A stretch of 64,000 nt of DNA, from assembly GCA_022457155.1 (NCBI GenBank), contig JAJGOT010000002.1, forward strand, positions 2,352,501-2,416,500, given 5' to 3'. A model generated the notes under the pieces. It ran no database searches. It was not told the DNA's origin and saw only the letters and a program-made list of their open reading frames with translations. The position numbers were made by a program, and so were the translations under genes. Positions 37,778 through 49,347 of the stretch are shown in pieces; within the stretch, counting starts at the first letter, position 1, and each line of letters opens with the position of its first letter. The stretch comes from Cladopsammia gracilis (Eukaryota; Cnidaria; Anthozoa; Scleractinia; Dendrophylliidae).

Positions 37778-40296
37778 ATGTCCAAATCAAGCAGGAAAAC
37801 GAAAAGAGATGCTCGAGGTTCTACAGAAGATACCGAAGTAAGCATATCAAAGAAGGCAAATATGGCGACCGTTAAAGTGGAAGATGCATCAGAAGATGAA
37901 GAAGAAGAGCCCAGCCTGAGAGACACAAAAGGAATGCTTGTGGATATTCAAACCACCGTGTGCACTTTTCTAATGGAAAATAAGAGAATCAACAAGGAGT
38001 TGGCCGATCTTAAGTCTACCGTTAAACAACAAAATGAGGACACAACGAACCTCAGGATAGCCCTGGCGAAATTATCGAAGCAGTTTGATGAGATGGAAGA
38101 TGAGCTTGACACAGTTAAGACAGTTAAGAAACAATTAAGCGATCAGGAAGAGGAAATTGAGGAGCTATACGAGCTGCTAGATAGACTGGGGCAATAAACG
38201 AGGAAAAACACTTTAGAGATTCATGGAATACCTGAAGCCACATATGACTCGACAGAAGTGGCTGCCTTGAAAATAGCTGAGGCCCTTGACGTTCATGTTA
38301 CCCCACAAGATATCGAAATTTCACATAAACTTAATAGAAATAATAACCTTAATTCCAAAAGAAGATGGCTCGTTATTAGAATTGTCAAATTGGAGAACAA
38401 TTACACTACTGAATGTGGACTTTAAGATAGCCGCAAAAGCAATAGCTCACCGATTAGAACGTATTCTTCCAAATTTAATTCATTCGGACCAGACGGGTTT
38501 CGTGAAAGGGAGATACATAGGAGAAAATATCCGTTTTATGAACGACATAATGGAATTTACGAAACTGCAGAAGATACCAGGCATATTGACATCTTTAGAT
38601 TTTCGTAAAGATTTTGACTCTCTTGAATGGCTCTTTATTACGAAGACACTAAACTGTTTTAATTTTGGAAATGACATCAAACGCTGGGTTAGTACATTCT
38701 ACACGAACATAGAAAGCGCTGTGCTTAATAACGGATTTACAATGAATTGGTTTAAGCCGTCTAAAGGAGTACGACAAGGTTGTCCCCTTTCTCCTGATCT
38801 GTTTATTCTTTCGGCTGAATTACTTTCAAACAAAATCCGTCAAGACCCGACTGTGAGTGGAATCAAAGTTTAGGGAAGTGAAATCAAGCTGTCACAGTTT
38901 GCAGATGATACTACCCTCTTCAATGCCGATTTGGCTTCGTTGGAAAGTGCTCTGAAAATAGTAGAAGACTTTGGTAAAATAGCTGGTTTATGTCTCAATA
39001 TGAAGAAAACAAAGGTGATTTGGTTAGGGAAGTGAGCAAATAATAGAGATAAACCACTAAGTATAAAATGGCTACATGGCCCTGTTAAGATACTCGGGAT
39101 CCATTTTACTTATGAGCTTAACTTTAACCAAAAGATTCAAAAGTTACAGACTAAACTCGATATGTGGAGCGCAAGAGACTTGACATTATTTGGAAGAGTC
39201 ATGATACTTAAAACCATGGGTCTATCACAGCTAGTTTATTCAGCAACAAATTTTGTGGTTCCTCAAGGAATGGCGGACGAGGTGAAAATGAAACCTTTTA
39301 AATTTCTCTGGAGAAATAAAAAAGATAAAATAAAAAGATCTGGTCTGTATCAAGACCTAGATAATGGTGGAATACGTATGACTGATCAATTTAATGTTCA
39401 AAGCCCTAAAACTGTCTTGGATCCCAACACTTATGTCAACGGGAAAACAAAATTGGCGTACCATTCCAAACTATTTCTTTCGAAAAATGGGAGGACTAAA
39501 ATTTCTTCTCAGATGTAATTATGACAAAACATTTTGTCAATCTACCGGATTTTTATAAGAATATTCTCCACAATTTCAATGAATTAAAAACTCTCTATGA
39601 CTGACCAAGAACAGGATATATTATTCAACAATAAGGAAATACTCATTGGCAGGAAACCGATATTTCTCAATGAACGGTTTAAGAAAGGCATTATTTCAAT
39701 TAAAGATCTGCTAAATGACCATGGCAATTTATTAACATTCAAGGAGTTCTGCGATAAATGTTCATGCAAAACTAACTTTCTACAATACTATCAAATTATT
39801 AGCACCAAAGCCTAAATGTCTGACTCCTTCAATAAATGCTTTTGCACCGGAGGAGATTGTCTTTCAATTCAATAATACTGTTCAAATCAATTTAGGTAAG
39901 GCTAGGTCGAGGGACTTCTATAAATTGCTTGATGATAAAATTCACACGGAAACCCAAACCGGTCCCAAACGATGGAGTAAAAATCTATCCATAAGTAAAG
40001 ACTCATGGAGTGGAATTTTTAAGTCTCAGAGACATGTCTGCAAGGAAGCTAAGCTAAAAGAATTTCAATTTAAATTCATACTTAGAATTGTAGTCACTAA
40101 AAAAGAATTATGTAAATTTGGTATTAAGGCTGATGATGAATGTTTGTATTGCGGAGATGAAGACTCTATTGAGCACACTTTTATTGAATGCGTTTTTACT
40201 AAGACCTTTCTGCAAAAGGTTGCCCAATGGTTTAATGAAGCAAACTTGTGTCAGATCTCCCCTATGTTACAGGAAATCTTAAGTTCTAGAACTTAA
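37778..40296 (+). pseudogene. LINE (L1/CR1-type) with internal deletion and stops
   Basis: ORF1 begins at 37778 (MSKSSRKTKRDARGS), has a long coiled coil, a stop at 38195..38197, and an in-frame continuation to about 38340 (TRKNTLEIHGIPEATYDSTE). It passes directly into the reverse transcriptase at LIPKEDGS, so the ORF1 end and the endonuclease are missing. RT motifs are DQTGFVKGRYIGENIR, SLDFRKDFDSLEW, GVRQGCPLSPDLF and the catalytic FADDTTLF. TGA codons and frameshifts follow. The C-terminal zinc knuckle is CLYCGDEDSIEHTFIEC (to 40296). The tail at 40330..40520 is GTAAGTGATGTAA-rich. Confidence 0.88.
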
Positions 40297-41130
40297 GTTT
40301 AATGTATTTGTTTTGCTGCCTGTTTAGTCAATGTAAGTAGTCATTAGCATTAAAACAAAGTAGTGTAAGTATGTGTTTTAATTAGTGTGAGTAAGTGATG
40401 TAATTTAGTAAGTAAATGATGTAAGTAGTTTAAGTAGTAATTTAATGTAAGTGATGTGTAAGTAAGTGATGTAATTAGTGTAAGTTAGTAATGTAAGTGA
40501 TGTAGATATATTAATTAAATAATAATAAAAAAAGATTTCTCAGATCAAATCTCACTCTGGATTTTCAGATTCGTGATCGGAGCGGTTTTTTTGGGGGGGA
40601 ATGGATTTGAAAAAAGTACATACGACAAGCTGTCTTTTGTGCAAATTTACTTGTTCCATTCGCTGTTTTGTTTCTTTCACAATTTCATATCATTTTATTG
40701 TGTATATTTTGAACTATTTGTTGAGCAGAATGATAAACACAAGCGAGTCAAAATAGCTAGGTTAGCTTTTATGTTATATGATACGTTATAGGATTTTTTT
40801 CGTTTTTTTGGGTCATGAAAAATCCATATGATCTGAGATCACAAATCCAATTTCGAGTTCTCCCAAAAAAGCGCAGCCTGAGTGAGCATCTCTTTCAAAG
40901 CACTTTGTTGGCTTCTTTGACGAGTAAGGGATGGACCACTGTATTTTTGAGGGGGGGAGGGGGTTGGGCAATTACCAAAAATAAATTCCTGCACAGCAAA
41001 AGTAGAGAAAAAACATTCGTGCAAGGCGAGCCAAAGAAAAGAAAAGTATGGAACAATCTTGAAAACAATCTTTATGAAATCGAGGTTACCGCTCTTTAGC
41101 CACCCTGAATGATGCAATTTTATGTTGAAT

Positions 41131-41740
41131 AGGATGATCTGATTGTGGTAAGCGATGGTGATGAATCTTGTCAGTCGAAAAATGATGATACTTCTGAACG
41201 ATTCTGTGCAACTGTAAGTACCTACCTATGTATTTAAAAGGAGCTACGTCAACATGTTTTGTCTATTCTGATATATAAGTGTTTATATAATTATAGTATC
41301 AACAAGTATATCAAGTGTTAAAAATTTGAATATGTCCATAAAATGATTTTCATGTAGTTAATGCCAGATGTTAATGTTTTGAATGCCATTTATCTTAGAA
41401 AAATCAGCGTAACATAAAAGGCCCATCCGAGGTCATGGGAAGAAGAGTTATTCCGCTGGCATACCTGTCCTGCCCTTAGGTTGTTTTCCATACAAGTTTG
41501 AAAAGTTTCCACATTTTTGTACCATGTTTGCACTATTCCTTCCACACTCAGTTTCAATATCCGAATGCCCATAATCTTTGGTATACATGGCTGGAATTGA
41601 CGAATAAAATACTAAATAATAACCCCTTCATTTACACAGCGCTCTCTTTCTCTGCAGAATGATGGCTCCTCCAAGAAAAAGGAAAATACTACAACCAGTG
41701 TATCGACGATAGACTTAACAAGGGATTCTCCAGTGAAAAG
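41131..41740 (+). other. Candidate exons of a spliced gene
   Basis: Two short open segments are bounded by splice-like signals. About 41131..41212 (VVSDGDESCQSKNDD) ends at GTAAGT. 41658..41740 (after TCTCTGCAG, reading SSKKKENTTTSVSTIDLTRD) ends at GTAAAA. Both are acidic and Ser/Thr-rich. They could be 5' exons of the transposase-like gene downstream. No start codon is identified. Confidence 0.35.
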
Positions 41741-41759
41741 GTAAAATCCTTCATCTATC

Positions 41760-43590
41760 TACTGAGGTATGATGTATACAATTCAAATATAACAAGAGGC
41801 TACACTGGTAGCCTGTACTCATGCGCTTGCATAAAAAAGATATACGGTTTATGTGGCGCTCGCGCAACTGACAAGAAATGTTTAGGGCAAAGTTCCAAAT
41901 TCAAGGTTTCAAGTTGTGTCGCGGCGAAGCATTTAGGGACTACTTTACGGGTCATATCACAAGACAAGAACCACGGAGAACCAAAGTTGACGGTTAACGG
42001 TGATTTATTCCAAATACAAATTAGGATCAAACCGAAAACGACCAAACGACCAAACTAAAATACAACATAACAAATCTCTATTAATTCAGTCAAAATAGAC
42101 ACAAAATCAAACAAAGTTCTTTTACGACAATTGGCTCTTACAATTACATAAACAATCAACTAGCATAAAGGATAAATGAGTTTCAATCAATAATAGTACT
42201 CCGCAGTGGCATTATAAACTGATTTAGAGCCTAGCGCTCTCTAGCCTAAAAACTTGGTGGGCATTCACTCTTGATCAACGTGTTTCCATCCAAATTACTC
42301 CTTTGACAATTATAAAGCGATTAATCCCTCATTCTATGATTGTACAATAATCCATTTGCGTACATTCGCCCATAAAGAAATGTAACTTAACAAATAATAG
42401 ATGGACTACTTACATATCAGTCCCACTTATGCCAAAGATTCAACAAACGCAATTCAAAGTTCAATACACCCAGAATAACATAGGCAACTCTGGCAAAAGG
42501 AGACGCTAAAATCGCTTTCATATGTGCATGGGGACGCTAAAGGGTCCGATTACAAAACCAATCCAAACATCAAAAAAAAGTAGGAACTGGTTAGTGTCCT
42601 TAACAGTTTATTTTAAATGGGCCACGCACCCCTTCCCCCTCAACGAATGATGTGTGACACATTTAAGAACACATCAAGACTCGTTTTCAGTACTCGCTGT
42701 GAATATTTAATTTGATTCCTGAGCAAATCCACACTTATCTAATATTTCCCAAACAGTGACTTCTGTTACATTTGAAAAGGCTACTTTTAAAAGCAATGAA
42801 ATCAGTAAACGACTGGGCATTTTTTAAATTTTAGCGAGGCGACGCGTGTAGTTAGAACTATAAAGTTAGGCCTTTAATTGTTTTGTTTACATATATCGGA
42901 TATTATAATTACAACTGAATTTGAGTGCGTTTTATAAACATTTCTTCAACTAACGAGAACACAAACAAAAAGTCAATCACAAATTGATATCAACATAAAT
43001 TCCCATCGAAAAATCCAACTTATTTTACGGTAAAGTACCTTGGCTTCACTCGGCTGCTTGATAATTCTTTAAAACTCCGCTTCTTCGAAAGAAATAGCCC
43101 TGCATTGAATAAAATGTATGAAGTTCCCCGAAGCAAGATTTCGTCGCTTAAGTTATCCTTTTTCTCCACTACAGCGGCTTCTGAGTATTCTTTAAAGCCT
43201 TCTCTTTCCATTTTGAATATTTTAATGTGTTATTACTCCGATAACACAAAATTATGGTTTTGAAAACCAAGCAGATGCCGAGTGTGGCAGCCATTTTTGT
43301 AGAATTTGTATGCAACCTGACGACCCGGTTCGTAATAATATATGCGTGCATAAATTTGCATGCACAAATGTGACACCAAAAAAAAAGCGAAGCCGGAACC
43401 TTACCTCATGCGCGCTATGCACATGAGTAATGAGACACCCCTTTTGATTCTAGTAAAGGCGAAGTAAAAGCAGCTATAGACAATGACAGTGATGAAATTG
43501 AAATGCTTTCTAAACCAGTCTTTTCACTTACAGAATGAGTAAGATTTGTTGATAATCACATCGTGTTTAAATATATTAAATTTGTTATAG
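41760..43590. other. Non-coding DNA
   Basis: AT-rich with no supported gene. An exon-like acidic segment occurs at about 43454..43540 (AIDNDSDEIEMLSKP). Confidence 0.4.
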
Positions 43591-43618
43591 CACGATTTGA
43601 TGCTTTTGTTTTTATATA

Positions 43619-45210
43619 GCAAGAAACCGACAGCACCATCAGGCCACTGGGAAGGGAGTCGAGATATCCCAATATATGAACAGGGGCGCAAGAATGGCTA
43701 TTCTGTCCAGGAGCTAGCGGAAAACATTTTCACAGCTGCGGACGAGGAGTTCCTCTGTAAAAAAGGAAGACTTCCTCGTTGACCTTTGATACATTGTCCT
43801 TGAAGATCTAGCAGCAGATGAAAATGGTGCGTATAAACACCAGGCAACAAGGGCCAAAACGTGTCATGTTGACCACTTTATAGGCTATCTAATGAATTTC
43901 CTGCTGAACTATAAATTGTAAAGGTAAGATCGTTTCAAAACGGTGAGAGGGGAGGCAAGTTTGTGTGTACATCCGAGTAAAATTTCCAATTATGTTTTTA
44001 CTATGCAGATGATCGTGGTGAAAAGATAAATCATATTTGCGTATTAGAGTACCTTTGCAAGGGCACATCAGACAAAGTATGTTTCAAAGTCAAGGCACAT
44101 GGGAATGCTAAAGATTGTACAAAATCTTTCCTGCACACCAAGCCTTCCATTATTGATGAAATCAAAACCCATCAACCATGAAAAGACACTGCAGCAACTC
44201 ACTCGAAATGCTGGTTATGTGTTGGGAGCCGCAGCAGGCAGCAGATATATGATTAGAGGCTTCTTCCAAATAAAGTCCATGTCCACATCAGTACCCATAC
44301 AAGCCACCCAAGACTATTTTACAGATTGAGTTAGGGCATCAAAAGAGCAAGAGGAAGATTTTTATAAGACTAGGCCCACCATTAAGAACTGTATGTCCTT
44401 TATGAGGAAAGGCAAATATGCAACCTGGTACGATTCTGTACAAGTCCTGTTAAAAATAGCTCGATGTCTATTGACCCAACGTTTGACTTTTGAAAGTTTG
44501 CAGTTACACCAATAACAGCCTATCATCTGATGCTTAAAAGCCGAAAAACAGGAAACCACCCTATAATGCTCGTACCTGTAATGTTCCATCACAGGAAGAA
44601 TTATCAGATGTACTACACGCTCACTAGTAAAGTAGCTTCAGCAAACCCAAAACAAAAGATTTGAAAGCTATTGTTACAGATGGCAAAGAGCCTCTCCAGA
44701 GCAGTTTGCTGACGTTTTTTCATGTGCTCAACCCCTATGGGACTTTCGACACTTGCGACAGAACATGGAGAGTGCACTCAAGGATATGGGAATTTCGGCA
44801 AATAAAAGCCCGTGTACCTTTTCTTAATGAGGTATTTGGTTACATGGAAGACAATGTATACATAAAGGGATGGTGTGATGCAGATAAAGAGGACGAATTT
44901 CGGGTTGTGTTAGACTCCTTAAGTGTCACTGTCTGAGACACTTAAAAGCAGTAAGAAAGATGAGTGTTTTCAATGTGGACAAGAAGAACCTCCAGGAACT
45001 GTCCAAACGTCAGATGATGGAGGTGGAGTTCTCTGGATCTGTTGCGATGGCTGCAACAAATGGTGCCATGTCTTGTGCTGTGGAATTGATCAATTTGACA
45101 TTACTAACATGGATAATTGGTTGCGCCTTGCTTGTAGTGACAAATGGGCATACACTACTTTGCGACATATTGTTGAAACTAAAACATCCAGACAAATGAA
45201 ACCGTCTTAA
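43619..45210 (+). pseudogene. MULE-like transposase relic with zinc finger
   Basis: Exon-like pieces run in order. First is APSGHWEGSRDIPIYEQGRK, then TCHVDHFIGYLMNFLLNY, then KSFLHTKPSIIDEIKTHQ. A segment with RPTIKNCMSFMRKGKYATWY and a DDE-like region (MFHHRKNYQMYYTLTSK, then LKAIVTDGKEPLQSSLL) follow. This is the arrangement of mutator-type transposases, with the second Asp in VTDG. A Cys-rich finger comes last (CFQCGQEE, then CCDGCNKWCHVLCC, PHD-like). Stops and frame changes are frequent, so it is inactive. Domestication is not supported. Confidence 0.6.
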
Positions 45211-45503
45211 TTTTTTCGTTTTGAAGTTGGCATTTCTATAAATCCATCAAATCTAAACAATTAACACTGATATTGAAGCAGGTTCTGCATTATAAACAAT
45301 TCTGCCCTAAATACAGAATTTATAAACACGACACGAACAATACACTAAAACACCAATTTCATGGAGAATATTGGTTATGGGTCTGGGAACGACTCCATAA
45401 CGATCGAAGGTAAAACAAAGAAAGTACTCGCGTGAAAAACTAGGTTCCAAAACAGAACAAAACAAACAAACTTTAAAACACTTATCTTAAAGCAGGGCCC
45501 AAG

Positions 45504-45758
45504 TCAATTAACTGGCCTGCCACTTCGGTTATCGGATGGCAAAGAAGGAGACGCGGTTGACTGGTAAGCGGGACGCTTTATCCTAGTCTTCTGTCGCTGC
45601 TTGTCTTTGACTTTCTTCTCGGCTCTTCTTCCTGAGCGATAGATTCTCTTTTCATCGTCCGAGTCAGATGCCAGCTCATCGGAAAGGTACTTGTTGACCG
45701 TAAGCCATCCGAATTCGCTTTTATCTGCAAGCTTTATAGCCTTGATTCTCATCGTCAC
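45504..45758 (-). pseudogene. gag-like fragment of a retroelement
   Basis: The 84-residue frame contains IKLADKSEFGWLTVNKYLSD, then ELASDSDDEKRIYRS and a basic tail. This resembles the short gag-like segment found in cnidarian tyrosine-recombinase retroelements, by recall only. It stands alone here and starts at the next Met after a stop. It could be a remnant of a second DIRS copy. Confidence 0.35.
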
Positions 45759-46026
45759 AAGCCGTGATCCGTCTTCCAGGGAACGCTTGTTTGTGTTTTA
45801 GATCCAGACATCTAGTTGAGTCTTTTTATTATTTTCATCCATATGCCCGACGATAGACAGTTGCGCGTTGAAGTGTATATAAACCTCAGTAGCCGTCATT
45901 GTTTATAATTAGAACATTCCAAATGTTCAATTGTGGAATGAAACTTCTCAAACATACCTAAGCAGTCACGGCTATGTACAGGGTTTCGGGACTTTCCCTT
46001 AAAGATTTGTAGATTAAAACCTGAAT

Positions 46027-46700
46027 TTAATCTTTCAAATCTGATGTGGACAAAGTGGTTAGACGATTGATCTTTTTTTGAAACTCTTCCTTGACTTCTT
46101 TGCGAAGTTCGCCTCTGATCTTGTCAAGATCTGGTTCTGTTTGTCTGCTTTGTGGGGGCTTTGTCTCACCAGAGCAGATCGCATTTTTCAGTTTGTGATA
46201 TTTTTCAACCTCACGCAAGATGTTTGAAAACTCTGAATCGCTGATTCGATTGTCAGTGAGAGCTTTCGAAACCAGCTCACTGACAGAGTTTCGTTTCGCA
46301 ATGGCGAGTGTGTATATTTTCTCATGTTTCATGATCTTTTTCTCGAGCCGCTTGCTAAACACAGTGAGGCTGGCTGATGAAAAGCCTGTAACGACGGCGA
46401 TGCTTGCAATTGGTGGCGCTGCGACAATCCCCAGTCCAGTCAGAGTTGTGGCGAGGGTGGCCGAGGATAAGCCTGCAGAAATGAACCCAAGACCTACGGC
46501 TGTTCCGTGAACAATGGTGTGTGTTCGCTTTATTTCTTTGCAACTTACCTGTAGTGATTAGCCTCTGATTCAAGTTCTTTCTGAAGATCTGAGATTTTCT
46601 TGAGCCAAAGTCTTCGCCATTTGACAAGACTGGATAAAGCGATTGAGTTTCGCTGTATTCTGGTGCTGATGACAACATGTTAGCCGAGCTCATGGTTTGT
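46027..46700 (-). pseudogene. Remnant of a virus-like element: hydrophobic/coiled-coil protein
   Basis: The 46027..46362 frame (KKIMKHEKIYTLAIAKRNSV, then SDSEFSNILREVEKYHKLKN) is a helical segment typical of small multi-copy proteins near Maverick-type genes. Upstream, a plus-strand-read Ala/Gly-rich region is the reverse of a hydrophobic segment on this strand. The frame changes near 46360. It precedes two penton-like remnants on the same strand, suggesting one decayed gene cluster. The function is unknown. Confidence 0.4.
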
Positions 46701-46721
46701 ATATATATATATTTTAATTAA

Positions 46722-47358
46722 TTTCTATATCAAAATCTAAAGGTAAGCCATTAAAATCAAAGAGGTCTCCGTGCACATCTCCGGCTGAAACTGTTAAACT
46801 ATTTACAAATTCGCTAGATGATGTCCCAAGAAAGACATGCTGTGTTGTTTCCCAATACAAGACCCGATTGTAGACATAATACCCACCAAGGCTTTCCATT
46901 GACTAGACTTTGTTCTTTATCGACAAAATCAGTGAATGTAATAGAAGTCTGGCGATATTAATCAACTAACGAGGGTCTCAGACTGCAATTTAGGACTTAT
47001 GCCTAAGAATTTAGACAAAGCATGATTAAGTTCTATTTCATTAGGAGAAAGTTTAACTTTAGCTATTAACGCGTTGGGTTCGTCGGTTACGATTTGTATT
47101 TTTCCATCATGACCTGAATACGTGACGTACATAATCCCTTTACTTATCTGGAGTGTAGTTCCCTGCGGGTATTGTTAAGACAGTTCCTTTTTTATTTTCG
47201 TCAGTAGTAAACAATGTTATTGTTCCATCTTCTTTCAAATTATACCACGATCTGTGAAGTGAGCAAGAGACAAGCCGGATGAAACTCGGTTTCGGAAGCG
47301 GCTGATCTAAGGAGATGGTGTGAGGATTCGAATGTGTGCAAATTCTTAGCATAACCAT
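46722..47358 (-). pseudogene. Penton-like gene B (second virus-like locus), broken
   Basis: N-terminal part 47140..47358 reads FIRLVSCSLHRSWYNLKEDG with VLTIPAGNYTPDK and then breaks. A middle piece (about 46970..47130) carries VTYSGHDGKIQIVTDEP. The C-terminal piece, 46714..46899, contains HVFLGTSSSEFVNSLTVSAG and ends GDLFDFNGLPLDFDIEIN. The end DLFDFN(G/N)(L/M)PL(D/E)F is shared with the upstream copy A. The layout resembles single jelly-roll penton proteins with a similar C-terminal IYITD...VDLNG in the intact element at 12379. It is decayed. Confidence 0.5.
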
Positions 47359-47394
47359 TGTACTGGTGTGTATATATTAGATTTTTATTTATTT

Positions 47395-47972
47395 CTACTT
47401 CAAATTCAAGAGGCATGTTATTGAAGTCAAAAAGGTCATTGTTCTCATCCCTCACAGACAGAGTTATGTTGTTTACATAATCGCAGGAGGAGACGTCACG
47501 CAAGATGTTCTGTTGTGTTGATTCATAAAAAACCTTTTGAAAAGGCTTTCCGCGAAGATTAAATCGTGCCAATACTGCTGAAGGCTTCCCATTGAACAGG
47601 TTCTGTTCTTTATCAACCAGATCGCAGTGGATAAAGTGCTTGGTGAGTCGAATTTTGTACTGGTTATATGAGGAGGCGTTTGTGGGTCCTTGCCAAACAA
47701 TAATCTGATTTGGAAAGACCTACTACATATTCGCCCCCTGGGTTCAAAATTGCCATAGCACCAAGAGGTGTATAGGATTCTGCGTTAAGGTCTATAACCC
47801 GTTTTTTGTATTTGTCAACTATCGTTTTTGCTAAACTACTAGGAGTGTAAAAACTAGACTCAATGTTGATTATAGTTGGTTGGGCCTCCGAGCCTGATAT
47901 TTTAACAGATATTTGTCCTCTTTGTTTCAAATTACGCCATGAATTGTAAAGTGAACATGATAGAAGCCGCAT
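47395..47972 (-). pseudogene. Penton-like gene A (second virus-like locus), broken
   Basis: The N-terminal frame 47664..47972 reads LSCSLYNSWRNLKQRGQISV, with IINIESSFYTPSSLAKTIVD and GAMAILNPGGEYVVGLS. The next pieces (47473..47700 and 47240..47572) are in other frames. They include LARFNLRGKPFQKVFYESTQ and the C-terminus NITLSVRDENNDLFDFNNMP. It is collinear and alignable with gene B, so the two are tandem paralogues. They are upstream and downstream on the minus strand and both are inactivated by frame changes. Confidence 0.5.
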
Positions 47973-47989
47973 GTAACTCGGTTTATAGA

Positions 47990-48157
47990 GTGGGTGATCT
48001 TAGTAGATTGTGTGAGGGTTCTACAGCGGCCAAGGCTAAAGCGATCTCAGACTTCAAAAGGCGTTTCCCGCACGCTGACATGTCAAGATTTAAAACAGAA
48101 GTTTCTTTCGACGAAAATCACAAAGCCACAGCAGTAGTGCTTTTCCCAGAGGGGTAA
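47990..48157 (+). CDS. Short open frame upstream of 48170
   Basis: The frame is VGDLSRLCEGSTAAKAKAIS followed by RRFPHADMSRFKTEVSF and ending FPEG. It is compact and overlaps the start of the minus-strand gene A, so it may be a remnant of the plus-strand gene that follows. The family is not recognised. Confidence 0.25.
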   Translation: MGDLSRLCEGSTAAKAKAISDFKRRFPHADMSRFKTEVSFDENHKATAVVLFPEG

Positions 48158-48169
48158 GGCTCATGGGCT

Positions 48170-48898
48170 ATGCCTACTGATATAGCCTGCAAGGATTGGT
48201 CTCAAGACATAAAAGACGCGCTTGGCTTAGAGTATATTGGGGGTTTCCCTTACCAGTTGACGTTGAATCGAAACGCACAAAGGCCAATCCCTGCTGTTGA
48301 TTTCTCTACCTCAATCAACAAGGATATGATTGGATCAGTCCTAAACGACGAAGAGCAAAAGATCTATGTCATGCCAACTGATTATTTCACAACAAAATAC
48401 AGAAACATTTTCAGAGATACGCAGATTACGTTCACCACCGCGAAATATGCAAGAAAGTGGCTTGGCGGCCCGCAAATGAGTTTTTGGCCACAACAACTGA
48501 ACTTTGCACTGTGGTGTGCAACAACCGGCTGCGGGATCTCGCGTGACCTTCTGTTTGATAAGAACTCCAGTCTCTCCCTAACCCCAGAGCTCCGGTCATT
48601 TTACAGGTTTCATGTTTATTTAACAACAAGACGAATCCTGTTCAAGCTGGGTGGGGAACAGAGTGCGAGTGCTTTGCCAGACGACCCCACATTCAATAAC
48701 AAAGACAACAAATACAACATTGACACTCATAACAGGATTTGCCAAGAGTTCGGTGTCGACCCCAGTTCTGACTTCCATTTCATATACGGCAAGAACCACG
48801 GTCTTGGCAATGTGAACATTTGGGTTACTGGAGAGGACCCCATTTCTACTGATTATGTTTATCCTGATCTGGCCATATTTGATGATGAGCGTGACTGA
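48170..48898 (+). CDS. Virus-like element protein (recurrent cnidarian family), intact frame
   Basis: The product is a 242-residue protein with a conserved-looking core (FRDTQITFTTAKYARKW; GGPQMSFWPQQLNFALWCAT; TGCGISRDLLFDK; ALPDDPTFNNKDNKYN; HGLGNVNIWVTGEDP). The aromatic and Gly-rich core and length suggest a folded structural protein. From recall, similar proteins are common in coral genomes. I cannot name its function. It is divergent from the broken penton genes, so it probably belongs to the same decayed element. It has no internal stop. Confidence 0.55.
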   Translation: MPTDIACKDWSQDIKDALGLEYIGGFPYQLTLNRNAQRPIPAVDFSTSINKDMIGSVLNDEEQKIYVMPTDYFTTKYRNIFRDTQITFTTAKYARKWLGGPQMSFWPQQLNFALWCATTGCGISRDLLFDKNSSLSLTPELRSFYRFHVYLTTRRILFKLGGEQSASALPDDPTFNNKDNKYNIDTHNRICQEFGVDPSSDFHFIYGKNHGLGNVNIWVTGEDPISTDYVYPDLAIFDDERD

Positions 48899-48979
48899 CA
48901 GAGGCCAACCAAATTATCTCGCCAATGGCATATCCCTCGTTCGCAATGACCAAGGCGCGATTAGTCAGTTTGAGCATTT

Positions 48980-49175
48980 TGTAGGTTGGCCATTATGGCA
49001 AAGACCACCAGGTGGCTTGTATAGCATGTCTTGTCACCTAGCGATCGGTCTTACTCGTGATAATGGAATCAAATTAAAGAATATATCATGCGTTGAATGT
49101 ATAGTATAGCTGGCAAAAATCTGTAACTAGGCCATTAAGGCAATGACTAGTAGCCGGCTGATGTAGGATGTGTTT
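48980..49175. repeat. Repeat related to 53335..53505
   Basis: It contains two alternating words, GTAGGTTGGCCATTATGGC and ACTAGGCCATTAAGGCAATG, each followed by GGTGGCTTG or CCGGCTGATGTAGG. Both words recur in altered order at 53335..53505. These are parts of one tandem repeat family lying on both sides of the Crypton. Confidence 0.75.
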
Positions 49176-49347
49176 ATTGGCTCAAACTTTTTTTAGTTCA
49201 AAAATATCCTCAGAACATACAGCGTGTGTTGAAGCAAGCATTAAAAGGGGATAAGGCCACTTTAGAGTATCAGATGTAGAAATTTAATGGTGAATGTGGG
49301 GTCAGCAAGACAGGTGACGTGGGATCAGTTATGTTCAGATTACAAGT

